Below are positions 23,916 to 36,589 of a stretch of DNA of 64,000 bases, one piece after another. The stretch covers positions 21,167 through 85,166 of the forward strand of contig MNCI01009586.1 in assembly GCA_015680685.1 (NCBI GenBank), given 5' to 3'. The stretch's first letter is position 1; the number at the start of each line of letters is the position of its first letter. Position numbers and translations under genes: made by a program. The notes beneath the pieces were generated by a model that worked only from the letters and a program-made list of their open reading frames with translations, was not told the DNA's origin and did not search any database. This stretch comes from Gnetum montanum. Taxonomy: Eukaryota > Streptophyta > Gnetopsida > Gnetales > Gnetaceae.

Positions 23916-24059
23916 CTTGTATTAGAAGATAAGAAATATAATGTGCTTTCTTATAAGTGTTGTAGTTATTTTGATGTATGATATGAATTTGTGTTCATTC
24001 CAATGATGTTAAATAAATTTTCACTGAGTCCTAGATAGCGCACATAACAAACTAAAGGT

Positions 24060-24077
24060 CCCTGACAATGATGCTAA
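24060..24077 (-). other. Primer-binding site of element B
   Basis: TTAGCATCATTGTCAGGG on the - strand directly after the 5' LTR. It is equivalent to the sites of D (1853) and E (40752-40769). Confidence 0.65.
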
Positions 24078-25048
24078 TGATGAGTAGTGAGGATACCCTA
24101 CATCCAACCATACAAATTACAAGTGTTCACATGCAATTTGGTCGAATTCTACCGACCTTAGGTTCTCAGTACATTGGTTCTAGGAGCTGAAATCTAACCG
24201 TGATGATCGTTGTCTTCCCAACTACACTTGTAAAGCTTAATTATATGGTTAAGTATAATTGGGATACATGATTTTTATAACAATTTAACAAGTTAAAACT
24301 CAATTCATGAACTACTTTAACTAATCTAATTGCTAATTAATAAGTAACTATCCTAACATAAGCACTTAGTCCCACTTTTCGTACACATCTTGAATGCATA
24401 CAAGACTGTTGGGTTACCAAACATTAGGTGTTGCTGGGATTACCAAGCATTGTATGTTATGCTTGAAGTAGTCTTACTTATGTGTTTAATCTATTTAGCT
24501 TAATTAATTAATCAATTAAAATCTATTTTATCTTAATTAATTGCATAATTAATGAAAATAGTAAATGTAAAATTAAATTATTAATCTATTCCAAGTGCTG
24601 CAAGGTTTGATCAAAAGGCTCGTCTTTATTGCCATTCACATTGGTGTGCTTAGGTACTTTAGTGCTTGAATAAAGATTTATACATTTTTTGACTCCTACT
24701 GCGGGCACTTAAAAAAAATTTCTTGCTTTGAAATGACAAAACTGCAAGAGCTCTACTACAACTATGATGAGACATTCCATAAACACAGTTGGTGAGTATG
24801 TAACATGGGTGTAACATGAGTATGTAACTATGGTGAGACATTCCATAGATTTTATTGTGAAGCTGTGTCGACAGGGGCTAACATGGGTGTTTCCCCATTG
24901 ATGGGGCCTTGTAAATGCAACAAATGCTACATTGATGTGGCCTCATCAATGGAGAAACACCCACATTGATAGAGCTACATCGATGAAGACCCTTCAACAA
25001 GGCCATGTCAATGGGGGTTGATTGACGCAACACTTTGAAACTTTATCA
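24078..25048 (-). repeat. 5' LTR of element B
   Basis: A 971-bp LTR matching 13031-13911. On the + strand it begins TGATGAGTAGTGAGG and ends CTTTATCA, followed by ATTGG. A partial duplication around GTGAGACATTCCATA (24767-24851) explains much of the extra length. Confidence 0.9.
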
Positions 25049-25676
25049 ATTGGTACCTAAAGTTAATTAAATTTAGGGATTTAGAGACAAGGTTCAGTGC
25101 TAGCTTCAAGAGGTTTAGTCTACACAAAGGGAGATCTTGAAAGTGCTGAGAGGGTCAACTTCACCTTCATCATCATTGAAAAGAGGATGGTAAACATTAA
25201 AAAGCATGTCCATCCTCAAATCTAGGATGATGATGAAGGGGTAGAGCCCTCTCATTTTGAAGAGAATATGGAGGTGGAGGTAGGCTTTGAGGATTGATAT
25301 GTGCCTCAAACTTAATTTTATTTTTTGTTCATCATTTGGCCATGTATTCATTGTTATGATGTATGAACAAGTTTAATTTTTGTTTGTTACTGAACTATGA
25401 TGGATAGATAGTTAGTGTTAATGATATTTTTATTTCTTGATACATTCATATATCATCTATATACAATGTGCTTAGTTGAATTTTTCCTTTTAAATTGATA
25501 TAATGTGAACATGACATTAACTTATCAACTGTAGTTTAATTTGTTTTTACAACCACTTATCATTAACTTATGAATGATAATACACACACACACACACATA
25601 TGAGTAATTTATTTCTTTCTTTCCACCTTTGTGGCTACACACTTGCCAAAGGCTAGTTGGGAGCTATGTTGAACCC
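25049..25676 (+). other. Element A 3' part resumed, with polypurine tract
   Basis: Continuation of element A after B. 25060-25330 still shows part of the degenerate extra ORF; the rest is AT-rich with an (AC)n run near 25582-25600. GGCTAGTTGGGAGCTA ends directly at the 3' LTR and is the probable polypurine tract. Confidence 0.55.
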
Positions 25677-26600
25677 CTTATTGCCATAGTTTTTAACCTT
25701 ATTAGTTTACATTTTTACTTTTTTTTACTATTTTACTTTATCAAAGATCATTGATTTTGGAGTAGATATAAATAAGTATTAATTTCTTTCTTCAGTTCTA
25801 TGTATCATAGGAAATCATCAGAGTGGTGGAAATCGATGCCAATTATATTAATCTTCATAGCAACTACGATATGGATCGATAACAAATATTTTTGGGTAGA
25901 AATAATCTTGCAAAGAAATCAAGATATTGATTTAAGTTATTAGGTGATCTAAATCATGTATCAAAGATGCCAGAAATCATAATACATTTCAACAACTCTT
26001 GAATCGATTGTTATCAAATTCTTTCATACCAATCGATTCCCAAAATGATGATTTTTCTAATTATTGTTAAATTCTATTTAGTATAAATAAGAAGCCCATC
26101 TATGAATGAGAGGGAGGCCAAACTTAAGAAAGAATCCACACCAAATTAAATCCTTCTTTACTTGTGTTAAAAGGTGTTAAGAAATATTGTTGACACCTTG
26201 TGGCAATCAACAACCATATGATGTTTATTAATGTTGTGAAATTGCTACATTGTGAAGGTAGTAGAGCAAGGTGAAAAATTAGGTAATGTTTCCTTTATAA
26301 TATTTTGATATTTATAATAAATTTATATACTTTCAATTTCATTTAATCAATTATATCCATATTTGAACTTAAAATTAGAAGTTAGGATGAAGACTTTTGA
26401 TTTTACTTATGAGTGATAGTCATAAGTGTGGACTTTCTAATTGAATTTGAATCTAATTATTTATTATATTAATGATCTTTTTTACTTTGGAATTGTTCCT
26501 CCATGGATATGACTCTCAAGTTAGTCACAAACAAGGTGATAATTTTATAATGAAGATAACTACTAAGGTACTTTAACACCAAACTTTGGCTAGCTTGTCA
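25677..26600 (+). repeat. 3' LTR of element A
   Basis: A 924-bp LTR that starts TGTTGAACCCC and ends GCTAGCTTGTCA, colinear with 3013-3933. The TATA box is at 26092-26099. CAATA at 26601-26605 is the right target-site copy. Confidence 0.85.
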
Positions 26601-26605
26601 CAATA

Positions 26606-28330
26606 TAATTTAGATCCATAACATCATCTACAATCTTTTCATGATGCTTATGCCTTATAGAACATTGAGAATGACCGATAAAAGTTGAAATTGTTCCCAA
26701 GGATACTCATAAAAGAAGTAGAAAGTTGGTACTAATCATTGGAACAAGAATTCATTTGATGATGGAGTATGATGTTAGAACTATTTAATGAAAAATAACA
26801 AATGTACTCTTGAGTGTCCAACTTGAGGAAGCAAATTTAATGATGGAAGTAAGGAAATTATGAGTCCTTAGATGCAACCCTAGGCAAGTACAACTGTCTA
26901 TTACACCAATTCCTAGGCCATGGATTCTCTCAAAGGAAGCAACTTTGCCACATCATAGATAGGCTTTGGAACAAAATACAAGAAACTCTCAGGGTCTATG
27001 CCCAAGAGAAACTTTCTGAGGTGAGAGCCCATCATATCCAAAGGATAATAGAGCAAGCAATCAAAGAAGAAGGAGAGTTAAAATTGAGAGAGTGTAGAAG
27101 AATACAATAGAAAATCCTCCATTCATAAGATGAAGGTAGGTTTCTATGATCTAAAAGAGGAAGCACAACTAGATGAAGTGGTGTAGAGAAAGATCTCGTT
27201 GATACAAAAAATTATCTATGAGATATCGACTAAGGTGGACAAAATGTGTGACTCCTTAGATGATAAGTTTTAAATTTCTCTAAAAATTCTAGAGGAAAAG
27301 GCAGCACATGGGAGTCGTGAATGAGACAAAAAAAAGATACAAAAAATGGATATTATCCATAGAAAGGTAAAGGCTGCAATAGTCAATGAGGTTGTAGATT
27401 CTAAAACAAATGATGATATATGGGAAGTTTTCCAGTATGAACATCCTAAGGGATGTTGTCCTATGTTGTTGTATCTATAAGAATTTGGGGTATATGCCTT
27501 AAATTCAACATTTATAAAAAGGTAGCCACCCAGGAGATTACCTTATCCGCAAGGCAATCATAGAAAGAAATTTCACCAAACATAATATTATCCAAGTGGA
27601 GTGTCACCTCAACCTTAGGAGCAATATCAATAGTGGCATTGTCCTATGTTGTTGCATCTTCAAGAGTTTGGGGTATATGCCTTAAATCCTAAATTTGTAA
27701 AAAGGAAATCATCAAGGAGATTACCTTATTTGCAAGGCAATCAGAGGAAGAAGTTTCACCAAACACAATATTATCCAAGTGGAGTGCCACCTCAACCTCA
27801 GGAGTAATATCAACAATGGAAAAATCCATAATCATGGGGGATGTCACTACCATGATAGTAGTACCCTTACCAAGAGTTGAATCCCTATGGATATTATGTC
27901 ATATATAGCCTGTATCTCCTCATGGCTCTACAAGCCATAGTCCTTTTGCTCATGAATGCTACCCTATAGAATATCACTGAATCCATACTGCATGACCTAA
28001 TTCTCCCTTTTCTTATCCTCCTTCCTATCCATCATCGAATTCTACACCATCTAATACTACCCCCTTGCCACTTGCTCCATCTATTCAAGGAGAAATTCCA
28101 CTATACCCATAATAAACAAATGCCATGAGGGCCATTAACTTACAACCAAAAACCCATCTAAGTTGTTTTGAGCCTAAACCTTGAAAGAGGACTTTCTTTA
28201 GGACCAACAATTCCCAAAAATCCTTACATATACCTATTGATGCTAACCTTGCATCTACTACTTTTGAAACTCTACTTAAATGTTTTTCAATTTGAAAAGC
28301 ATCTAACATCCACACTGTTATGTTGACTCA
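26606..28330 (+). pseudogene. Element D gag, C-terminal half
   Basis: Resumes the gag frame with YNLDP..HHLQSFHDAYAL, then NIEND..KLKLF, LIKEVESWY and FNEK, parallel to element B. A second conserved block reads HPKGCCPMLLYL*EFGVYAL near 27440-27500; B has Gln where D has the stop. 27456-27638 is duplicated in tandem at 27639-27820. A Pro/Tyr-rich linker follows. Stops are frequent. Confidence 0.7.
27456..27820 (+). repeat. Tandem duplication of 183 bp in D gag
   Basis: Two diverged copies start TTGTCCTATGTTGTTG at 27456 and 27639. Both contain GGGGTATATGCCTTAAAT and AATATTATCCAAGTGGAGTG. Element B has only one copy of this segment. Confidence 0.8.
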
Positions 28331-28334
28331 TGTA

Positions 28335-28880
28335 GTCACCAATTGCATTAAGGTTAGTTACCTTCCTAGGAAATGATTTGATCTTGGAAGTCACTTTATT
28401 TATTTGCAAATCATAAGGAATGATTCATGCAAGGCTCCACTAGACTCAAGTTCTAGATTAAATTTGATTTCTTATGAAATGTATAAGAATTGGAACCTAA
28501 CTCTACTAAGGAAATGTAACATCAGACTAGAGCTTGCAAATTAGTCCATTACTATCCCTTTGGAATTAGTGAAGGACATAGTGACCATCATTTACTAGTG
28601 GTCTTATCTTGTGGATTTTCGGATGATCTAGATGGATAATTGCAAGGGGGCCTTTATCATTATTATGGAAAGGGCTTGGCTTAGTACCATTGATGCCAAG
28701 ATTAGAATTTGAGATCTTTCCTTAAAAATCCCTAAGGAAAATTAATTTTCAAGAATAGAGAAGAAGTGAATTTCATGCATCACATATAGTGACACAGGGT
28801 GTCGTTATGTGAAAAACATATGGGCCATACAAAGTCATCAATCAAAGCATGTAATAAATATGCTGAGGCATCCAATATTC
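28335..28880 (+). pseudogene. Element D protease region
   Basis: Positionally equivalent to the B protease. The clearest block is near 28660-28760, equivalent to MAWLSTINAQMSIRDLSLKI in B (here WLSTIDAKIRI.DLSLKIP in one frame). The active-site end is too damaged to read. Confidence 0.55.
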
Positions 28881-29289
28881 AAAAGTACCTATATGTAACA
28901 ACCACAAAATAGGAAGGTGCCTAGTGGTTGATAATAGATAGTGGAGCAAACTCAAAAACAAATGCATGGAACCAAAAGAAAGCCTCAAAAGTACTTACAT
29001 CAAATACTTGGATAAAATAAAGCAAATCCAAAGCTAATTTTCTCATGCATAGACTAATATGGATTAGGAAGAGTTGGAAATTGTAGATTAATTCAAGCAG
29101 GAGCCCCTTGAACTCAAGACCTTACCAACTAATCTAGAATATGCTTATCTTGATATCAACAACTCGACAATCATAAAAGCCAATCTTGCACAAGCACAAA
29201 AGAAGAAACTACCAAAAGTGATGAACAAATGACTTACAACCTTTGCCTGGTCATAACAAGAGTAAATAGGAATAGATCCATAGATATGC

Positions 29290-30570
29290 TAGCATCAAAT
29301 CTACATAGACTCCTCTATCAAACTAAAAAAATAGCTCTAGAGGAGATTGAATCCAAAGCTTAAGCAAGTTGTTAAGGATAAAATTGAATAACTTCTTAAA
29401 GTGGAATTCATTTATCCCATTGCAGATAATAAGTGGGTTAGCCCACTCATCATTGTACCCAAAAAAGATGGTAAGTGGAGGATCTACATAATCTACAGGT
29501 TGTTGAACATGACAACTTTCAAATATCATTTTTCATTACCAATTGTGAACTAGGTGTTGGATAAAATTATAGGGCATGGCTACTATAGTTTTCTAGATGG
29601 TTATAGTGGCTATACCAAAATCTAGATAGCATCAAAGGACTAGGCCAAAACAACATTCACAAGTGCATGGAGGACTTTTGCATATAAGAAGATGCTCTTT
29701 GGCATATGTAATGCTTTTGCTACTTTCCAACACCTAGTGCTTAGCATTTTTCAACAAAAAATTGGTAGTATAATGGAGGTCTTCATGTGTAACTTCTCCA
29801 CTTATTGAACCAATTTTGAGCAAGCTTTGGATCATCTTGAGAAAGTGCTAAAATGCTACATGGAGGAAAACTTAAGGCTCAATTGGTATAAAAGTTATTT
29901 AATGGTCTAAGAGGGCATAGTCTTGGGGCACAAAATTTTAGAAAAGGGAATGAGATGGACTCTGAGAAAGTACGGATCATCCAAGAAATCACCAAATAAC
30001 TTGAACTAATAAAAGATGTGAGGTCATTCATTGGACACCCTATTTACCATTGGTGCTTCATTGAGAACTTTTCCAAAATCACGAAGTTTCTAGTGGAGTT
30101 AACCAAGAAGGATCTGCCCTTTGATTAGACCATCGAATGTGAGTAAGCATTCTAGCAATTAAAGTAAAAGCTCATATAAATGCTTAGTCTACTTACTCTA
30201 GATTAATTCAAAACTTTCCACATTATTATGGATGCATCCAATTATGCATTAGGAATGGTGCTCACATAACTAGATGATCAAAAACATCCATACTATATCC
30301 ATTGTACAAGAAAATGAATTGTTGGTGCATAGGTAAATTATACCACCATTGAAAAGAAGCTCATGAAAATGGTGTACTCCTTGGAAAAATTCAGAAACTA
30401 TGTGCTTGAATAAAAAATCATTATGCACATAGATCATAGTGCTATTTGTTTTTTGATGAATAAGCTAGCAGTGAATCCCTATGTCATATGGTGGCTGGTA
30501 ATTTTGTAAGAGTTTGACTTTAAATGGTTGACAAAAAGGGAACTAAGAATATGGTTGCTAATCACTTATG
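29290..30570 (+). pseudogene. Element D reverse transcriptase and RNase H
   Basis: RT block from 29341: LNPKLKQVVKDKIE, KVEFIYPIADNKWVSPLII, VPKKDGKWRIY, then GYYSFLDGYSGY and TFAYKKMLFGICNAFATFQ. The catalytic motif reads EVFMCNFSTY at about 29775-29805, where active copies have FMDDF, so both aspartates are replaced. RNase H remnants follow to 30540 (degenerate TDH equivalent near 30430). The region is inactive. Confidence 0.75.
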
Positions 30571-31610
30571 TTAGTTGCAATGGAATGGCAAGGAGGATGA
30601 GGAGCCTTTATCTTATCAATTGCAAATGAACTCCTCTTTGTCAAGTCCCTTGATGTTTAGACTTTCAAGGATACCAACTAGTGTGATGATTTCCTCTCCT
30701 ATCTTCTCACTCAAGAGACTTCACAAGAATGGGATAGCAAGAAGAAATACTAGTTTTCCTCCACGTAGCATTTTAGTACTTTCTCAAGTGAGCCAAAGTT
30801 GCAACAGCCATCCATTGTTCATCTTCCACTATAGCATGATTTATCCAACAAAATATGATAAATAGGTTTGATGTGCTAAGGCACTTATTTCTAATAATAG
30901 GACTCATTTTACAAGGACTACTTCCTGGAAGTTGATGCAACACTTGGGGGTGCAACATATAAACACATAATCCCCTTTCACCCCCAAGCTAATGGTCAAG
31001 CCAAAGTTAGTAATAGGGAGATAACCTAAATACTAATACATATAATTAGTAAATATAGGAAGGACCAGAGCACAAAAATTAATGATGTTCTATGAGCTTA
31101 TCAATCCACTTAGAAACCTCCTATAGAGTACTCTCCTTATGAGTTGATATATGAAAAGATACATGAACTTCCAATTCAAGTTGAGCTTTGTATACTCTCA
31201 ACTACTTATGAGCTTAAGCTTGAGCTTGATTTAGCATAATGAGAATGCCTAATGACACTAAATATGCTAAATGAAAGCTAACAAGTAGTCCTAATAATAA
31301 ATGAAGTGCACAAGGCACATGCCAAACAACATTAGGATGCACAGATACGAAGAGTTAAGTTCCAACTAGGTGATAAGTTTCTTTATTAGAACCCCATGCA
31401 TGTACCACAACATACTAAATTCCAAACATTATGGGAAGGGCCTTATATCATTCATGCAACTTTTCCTTTTGGTGCCATGATCATCTACCATCCTTCATGC
31501 TTAAAAAAATAACCATAGGTAAACATCCAATAAGTGAAGTGCTTCCTAGAACCTAGAGTAACCAACAACACTAACACCTTCGAATAAGAACGCCCTATTT
31601 TTTGGATCTC
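30571..31610 (+). pseudogene. Element D integrase, partial
   Basis: Between RNase H and ALISNNRTHFT (about 30872-30905) only about 300 bp remain, too little for the zinc-binding and first catalytic regions, so an N-terminal deletion is likely. The second catalytic Asp is Asn, as in B. The sequence then continues as LMQHLGVQH, PKLMVK/HPQANGQAKVSN in alternating frames, and a C-terminal LWEGPYIIHATFP-like block at about 31420-31470. Element B lacks the segment between these last two blocks. Confidence 0.65.
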
Positions 31611-31619
31611 TTCCTCTCA

Positions 31620-31640
31620 ACTTAGTCATGGGGGATAAGG
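31620..31640 (+). other. Polypurine-like motif at the end of element D pol
   Basis: TTAGTCATGGGGGATAAGG, matching the motif at the end of pol in B (18231-18250, - strand). Confidence 0.5.
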
Positions 31641-33300
31641 TTGTTCATATTGACATCTTGTAAGGACTATTCCAATTTTTCACCTTTTTGTTTTACACCA
31701 TTCTTCATATGTTTTTCATTTTCTTGACCATTTTACTAATTATTTTATATTTTTTCATCCTACTTTATAATATTTATATTGTTTTATAGGAATCTTTTAT
31801 TTTTCCAATATTGTTGTTAATATTGGAAGTTAAAGAATGCAGCTATTAATGTAATGATTAATTTGCTAGATGGAAAAATTTTCTTCTATGGATTATATCC
31901 TCTAATTAACAAATTATTAATTTTCTCATGGTATTAAGCAATGTATCCATGACATCCATCCATTCCATCTATTCTATGAAGGCTCTGCATCTAGAAAGCA
32001 TGAGGTTCTTCCACATTGTAACTAAAAGTCACCAATGATCTTGCTACCTAATGGACTTGGAATGGACCAAGAAGGAATGGAAAATGGTGTGACTTCAAGG
32101 GAACTTACTGCATCATCTTCTCAGCTTCTTTCTTAAGTTTTATGAATTTTCTTCATTGGTATATTACCACTCCTATTATCGACCATAAAAAGAAGTATGT
32201 CTTTGCATGGTGTGGTTCCCATGAAAAAAAAAACACATAATCATGGAAATTTAAAGCACATTCCTCACACAGAATAATGGGCTACATGCACTAGTTATGG
32301 GGCTGGAAAGACATGTTACCCATGCTTGAAGGTACCCTTTTAACTAAGGTCCTTCCTTCCTTCCTTCTTCTCTTTTCTTCTTCTATTGGAGTGATGGTTG
32401 TCCTTTGGGAATTGTCATGAACTCCTATTGGTCAAAGGGAATGGATGTTAATGTGAAATCACTACAAGTGGAATGGACTTATTCTTGATTGAGAATGGGA
32501 CAATATCATGTCATCTTAATCATAAATAACACTAGGATCTCATGTGACCTAGATGCATATCACCTATCATTATCTATCTCTCTACCATTATTCTCCACCC
32601 ATAGCAAATCACCCCATTGCCTCATAACTTAGTTAATTGATGCATTTATTATGATGATCATATACTCCGTCAATGATTCATTCTTCGATGGGGATTTTAA
32701 TTTACAATAATCATTAATCATCCTTGATGCCTATGGACTTCTTATGATGAGAGCATGTAAGGGCATTAAAGGTATAAGCCTGCTTTGGAAAGGAATCACT
32801 TACATTCCCTTCGATCTACCTAAGTTAAACTTCCTATCCATCTGTTGTTTACAAGCTTGATTCCATCACTTGGCATTCAAACATCCAGTTTTGTCCTATT
32901 TTTGGCATTTCATATTCATCCAAATTTAGTTAAATGTATTTTTCTAAGCTAACATCATTCTCTTCTATGTTATTTTCATCATTCTACATCTTTGTGGCTT
33001 TCTTTAGACCCTTGTTTTGTCCCAGAACTCATCAAAAATCCCTCTTCTTCCTTATGTGCAAAATTGCTAAGTATGGCTGCATTGACACATGCTTGTTGAC
33101 ATAGTGCGCTTAGTTGATGTAGCCCCATTGATGCATCCTCATTGACATAGTGCAAAAATAGTATTAATACATGTGACACTTAGCTCATTTTGCATCATTT
33201 TCCAAATAAACAAGAGGAGTTTTCTACAATTTGTTAGAGCATAATAACCTTCCAAGCACCGTAACTCTTAATCACTAATCCATTTAACCTTTTTTTTTAT
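31641..33300 (+). other. Element D spacer between pol and extra ORF
   Basis: No coding domain seen. It is homologous to the B spacer: the block around GGAAAGACATGTTACCCATG (about 32305) matches B near 17490-17510 on the opposite strand. A CCTT repeat lies at about 32353-32372. Confidence 0.55.
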
Positions 33301-33304
33301 CCTC

Positions 33305-33345
33305 GTGCTATCGAAGGTAAGCACTATGTCATGGAGGACATAAAC
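33305..33345 (+). promoter_or_regulatory. Splice-donor-like site, element D
   Basis: CTATCGAAGGTAAGC followed by CTATGTCATGGAGGAC, the counterpart of 16428-16462 in element B. Confidence 0.4.
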
Positions 33346-33599
33346 CTTTGGTTTTTAGTAGAATTTTTTTGAAATTTTTCTAACTCCCCATGGCCAACCC
33401 ATTAAAATAATATTACAATCAATCACCATAAAGGGTTAAGACCATCACGTGAATCCCAATAGCTAAAAATAAAATAATCCAACTAGTCAAGGTCACAAAC
33501 TAAGTAATAAAATGACCAACTCTTAACACCAAAAAATAAAACATCACTTGATCTAACTAGAAAGGTATCAAAATAATTAAAGAATTATGAAGTAAAAGC

Positions 33600-36480
33600 T
33601 AATCATGGATTATGTTTGTGATCACAGATGACACCAAAAGAAGGATCATAGGTGGGAGGACCTTCGTAGCCCAAAGAGAAGTGACCTAGAGGAGGAAGGG
33701 ACTAGTAGCAATAATCACAACAGCCCTATGAACATGCACTTGAAGTAAGTCATGCCACTAGATCCATTTGGGAGGACCTAAAAGTGGAATTTATTTGCTA
33801 GATTCCAACTACTAAAATAGGCTAGTCTAGGTAAGATGAGGTTCCTATGCTAAGGGCTAGCCTACAAGTCACTCTCATAGAGGCCTACTTGAAAAACATT
33901 AGTACCAGGGAGGTCTAGAGTTTCATTCGTCAAGAGTTAAACTTTATATTCTTCTTAGAGCTAGCACTAGAAGAGGTTTGTACACAACAAAAGGATTCTT
34001 CCATGTGGCCCATTCTCTCTAATAGTATAAAATGTTACATGTGGGAGACCTACTTATTCTAGAACAATTAACAAGGAGATGCATCAATGAAAATTAAAGA
34101 CATTACCATCTTCTACTTGGTTGAGGCCATTTTAGAGACCCTTAGGTTGCTAGACATAGGGGCCAAACTGGCTAAGATGTCTATGTAAGAAAACCTGGAG
34201 GCAGAGAAAGAATGGATGCAATGTTGCTATGGGATAGATTGCAAGGAGTATGGTTCTCTCACTAAGGTACAGAAAGCATACTTTAAAATCATAGCTCATC
34301 ACCTAAAACTAATGATGAGGCCTAGAAAATTCATTACTTTCTTTGCCCAAGTAGGCAATGCTCTGAGCAGGAAGTTCCTAGTTAATCTTCCCCAACACAT
34401 TTTCCTAAAAATAGAGAAACATTTTAAGGAAAATAAGAAGGGAAGGAAGACCTATCCTTTCCATGCCTCATCTGCAAATTATGAAAAAGGGAAGGCATAG
34501 CTCGTTACTCAAATAATGTGGTTCGTCATGCTCCTACCACATCATGGTAGGAAATGGTAAAGTATAAGGTAGGAGCAAAGCTACAAGAAGAGGAGCAGCT
34601 ACTACTATTGCCACCTATAGCTCTAGAGACTATGCCAAAGGGCTTGCAAGTGTTGAAGTACTAAGGAAACTTAGGAAATAGGAGCTACAATAATAGTAAA
34701 GTTCTGTAGGTGGTGGAGAACCATTTTTCTATTATCCAACCATGAGCCACTTAAATGGAGTTGCAAGGATCATTAGTTGGTTGAATAGTGAGACTACCTT
34801 GCTAATCTCAACTCAAAGAAACTAAGTGCCCATAAGACCCAATTAAAATTCCCAAGAGGTCACAGTGACCATCCTAGACAAACATTTCTTGAAATTTTAG
34901 GAAATGTTGTAACCTTTTTGGTCATGTTGGAGGAAGGTGAGGGGGTAACCATCTCGGTCATGTAGCATAAAAGACCAAGAGACAACAGTAGAGGTGGTGG
35001 CTGGTAGGGTTGTTAAAGCCCTGAATGCTCCTATGACATAAGTACTTGACATTTCCATAATGGTGGACATCCATGCATCTGCAAGAGTAAGGGGTGATCG
35101 AATGATCAGTACCCAACATCAGGAAATATTTAAAAGACTAGTTGAAGTTGGAAAACGAATTCCAGAGATCTTTAATCTTTTGCATGTATCACAGCAAACT
35201 AGTCGTAGCTACTTAAGATATGGGACAATTTACTAGTTATAAATGCAAAACTCAAGGAGGCCACCATAGCTAATTGATGGTTAGCCATTGAAGTTGCTAA
35301 GTTGTGGGCCCTTTTCTCTAATCTTGCCATTCTTGGGCCTAAGCTTACCAAGAATGAAGCTTTTTAATAGCTTCAGCTAAAACTTCAATAGGCTAAGAAT
35401 GCTAAGAAAGTTGTAATCTTTGACATATCTTTATTAGAAGGCATGGCTTTCAACATTAACAAGGACCTATCATAGGTTTAGAATGAAAACTTGACCCTCA
35501 CAAAGGATAATCATCTCCTACGCAGTGCTGAGCAACAAAAGATCAATTAGTTAAATTAATAATCTAGTAGTAGGAGCAACTCGCTAAGGTGAACCTAAAA
35601 TTAAGAAGGTTGGTAGTACAAAATCATAATCTATCAATGGAGGAAGTTCATGCTCTTTGCCTAGAAGAATGAAGCTCTAAAGTTCAAATGTGTAAGGACC
35701 CATTATAAGGACTAAGTTAAGATCCTAAAGGAGGTCAATGAAAAGAAAATTCAATGAGCAAAGGCAAAGATAATCAAGGTCCTCTAATAACTCCAACAAG
35801 AGATGACCTATGGCAACCTATCTTTGATAGACTGAATGCATTCAAAAAATTGAAATATGCCTAAAGAAGTTGAAAACTAAAGAGATGATAAAGTACATGG
35901 AGCTCGCCAACCTCCATTACACAAACTTGACATTGCTAATAGTACGGAGGTCAAGGTTAGAATTAGAGAAGTAGGTGGCTAGTTTCTACCTCCTCCATGA
36001 GGTAGATTTCAAACTCCATATGGAAACAAAACAAAATTTGGAGACAACCAACATGTACTTTGAAATTTTTATAAGTAGATTCACTAATCAACAATCTATT
36101 GCTAAGAACTTGGCCAGAAAGGACTCATAGGAATATAGAATCTCATTCAAGCATTTGATATTGAATGTAAAACTTTTACAACCTATTTTATTAATACAAA
36201 GGAATTATTTCCTTTCATGCTTTGCCCCATGGGACATTCTTATACTAGCCCACATTGACAAAGTTGTGTGGATTGTTTATGATCCACAAAACAAAGAGAA
36301 GAAAATGAAAGCACTTCTGGATGCTTTCAAGTTTTCAACAAAAGCAATGGTAGTAGTAAGTCAACCTCAACCTCTAGCAATACCAAGATAGGATGAGGGA
36401 CTATCAGAGCCCTAGGAGCCTCCACCTCCAAGCACTATTTTAGACTTCATCATGTCTTCAGCAATTTTTACAAGTGTCTA
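33600..36480 (+). pseudogene. Element D extra ORF of unknown function
   Basis: A long degenerate coding region homologous to 14050-16150 of element B. The best open part (34216-34500) contains CCYGIDCKEYGSLTKVQKAY, MMRPRKFITFF, FLVNLPQHIFLKIEKHFKEN and KGRKTYPFHA. Downstream (34600-36000) it is rich in Lys, Glu and Leu and looks coiled-coil. The C-terminal block KEKKMKALLDAFKFS (about 36295-36340) is followed by a Pro-rich segment (EPPPPSTI). I recognise no family. Stops and frameshifts make it a pseudogene. Confidence 0.6.
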
Positions 36481-36519
36481 TAGAAGATTTTGTAATTTGT
36501 CTAATTTTATTGTAATGGA

Positions 36520-36583
36520 CACTCATTTTTTGTAAATAATGTACAATCTAGCACTCATTTTTTGTAAACAATGTACAATCTGA
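36520..36583 (+). repeat. 32-bp tandem duplication near the D/E junction
   Basis: CACTCATTTTTTGTAAA followed by (T/C)AATGTACAATCT occurs at 36520-36551 and 36552-36583. It lies just left of the join between elements D and E. Confidence 0.85.
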
Positions 36584-36589
36584 AACTGA

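Larger units (their letters stand above)
13031..25048 (-). mobile_element. Element B: complete-length Tat-like Ty3/gypsy retrotransposon
   Basis: About 12.0 kb on the - strand. From right to left: 5' LTR (24078-25048), PBS (24060-24077), gag, protease, RT, RNase H, integrase, a 1.8-kb spacer, an extra ORF, a polypurine tract and the 3' LTR (13031-13911). A perfect 5-bp duplication (ATTGG) flanks it. The coding regions carry many stops, and the integrase has an internal deletion, so it is inactive. B is the best-preserved copy of the family that also includes D, E and G. It is inserted in element A. Confidence 0.9.
3013..26600 (+). mobile_element. Element A: Athila-like Ty3/gypsy retrotransposon carrying nested element B
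   Basis: Two direct LTRs (3013-3933 and 25677-26600) start TGTTGAACCCC and end in TCA. They enclose gag, protease, RT, RNase H and integrase on the + strand, plus a 3' region with an extra degenerate ORF that is interrupted by element B (13031-25048). Without B the element is about 11.6 kb, a normal size for Athila. Family evidence: the ITTRSG signature after gag, a protease reading LLDLGASINIMP, the EVFMDDFSIYG RT active site, and an integrase C-terminus ending in KVLLYN...WEGPYLV. Many stops make it inactive. Confidence 0.85.
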
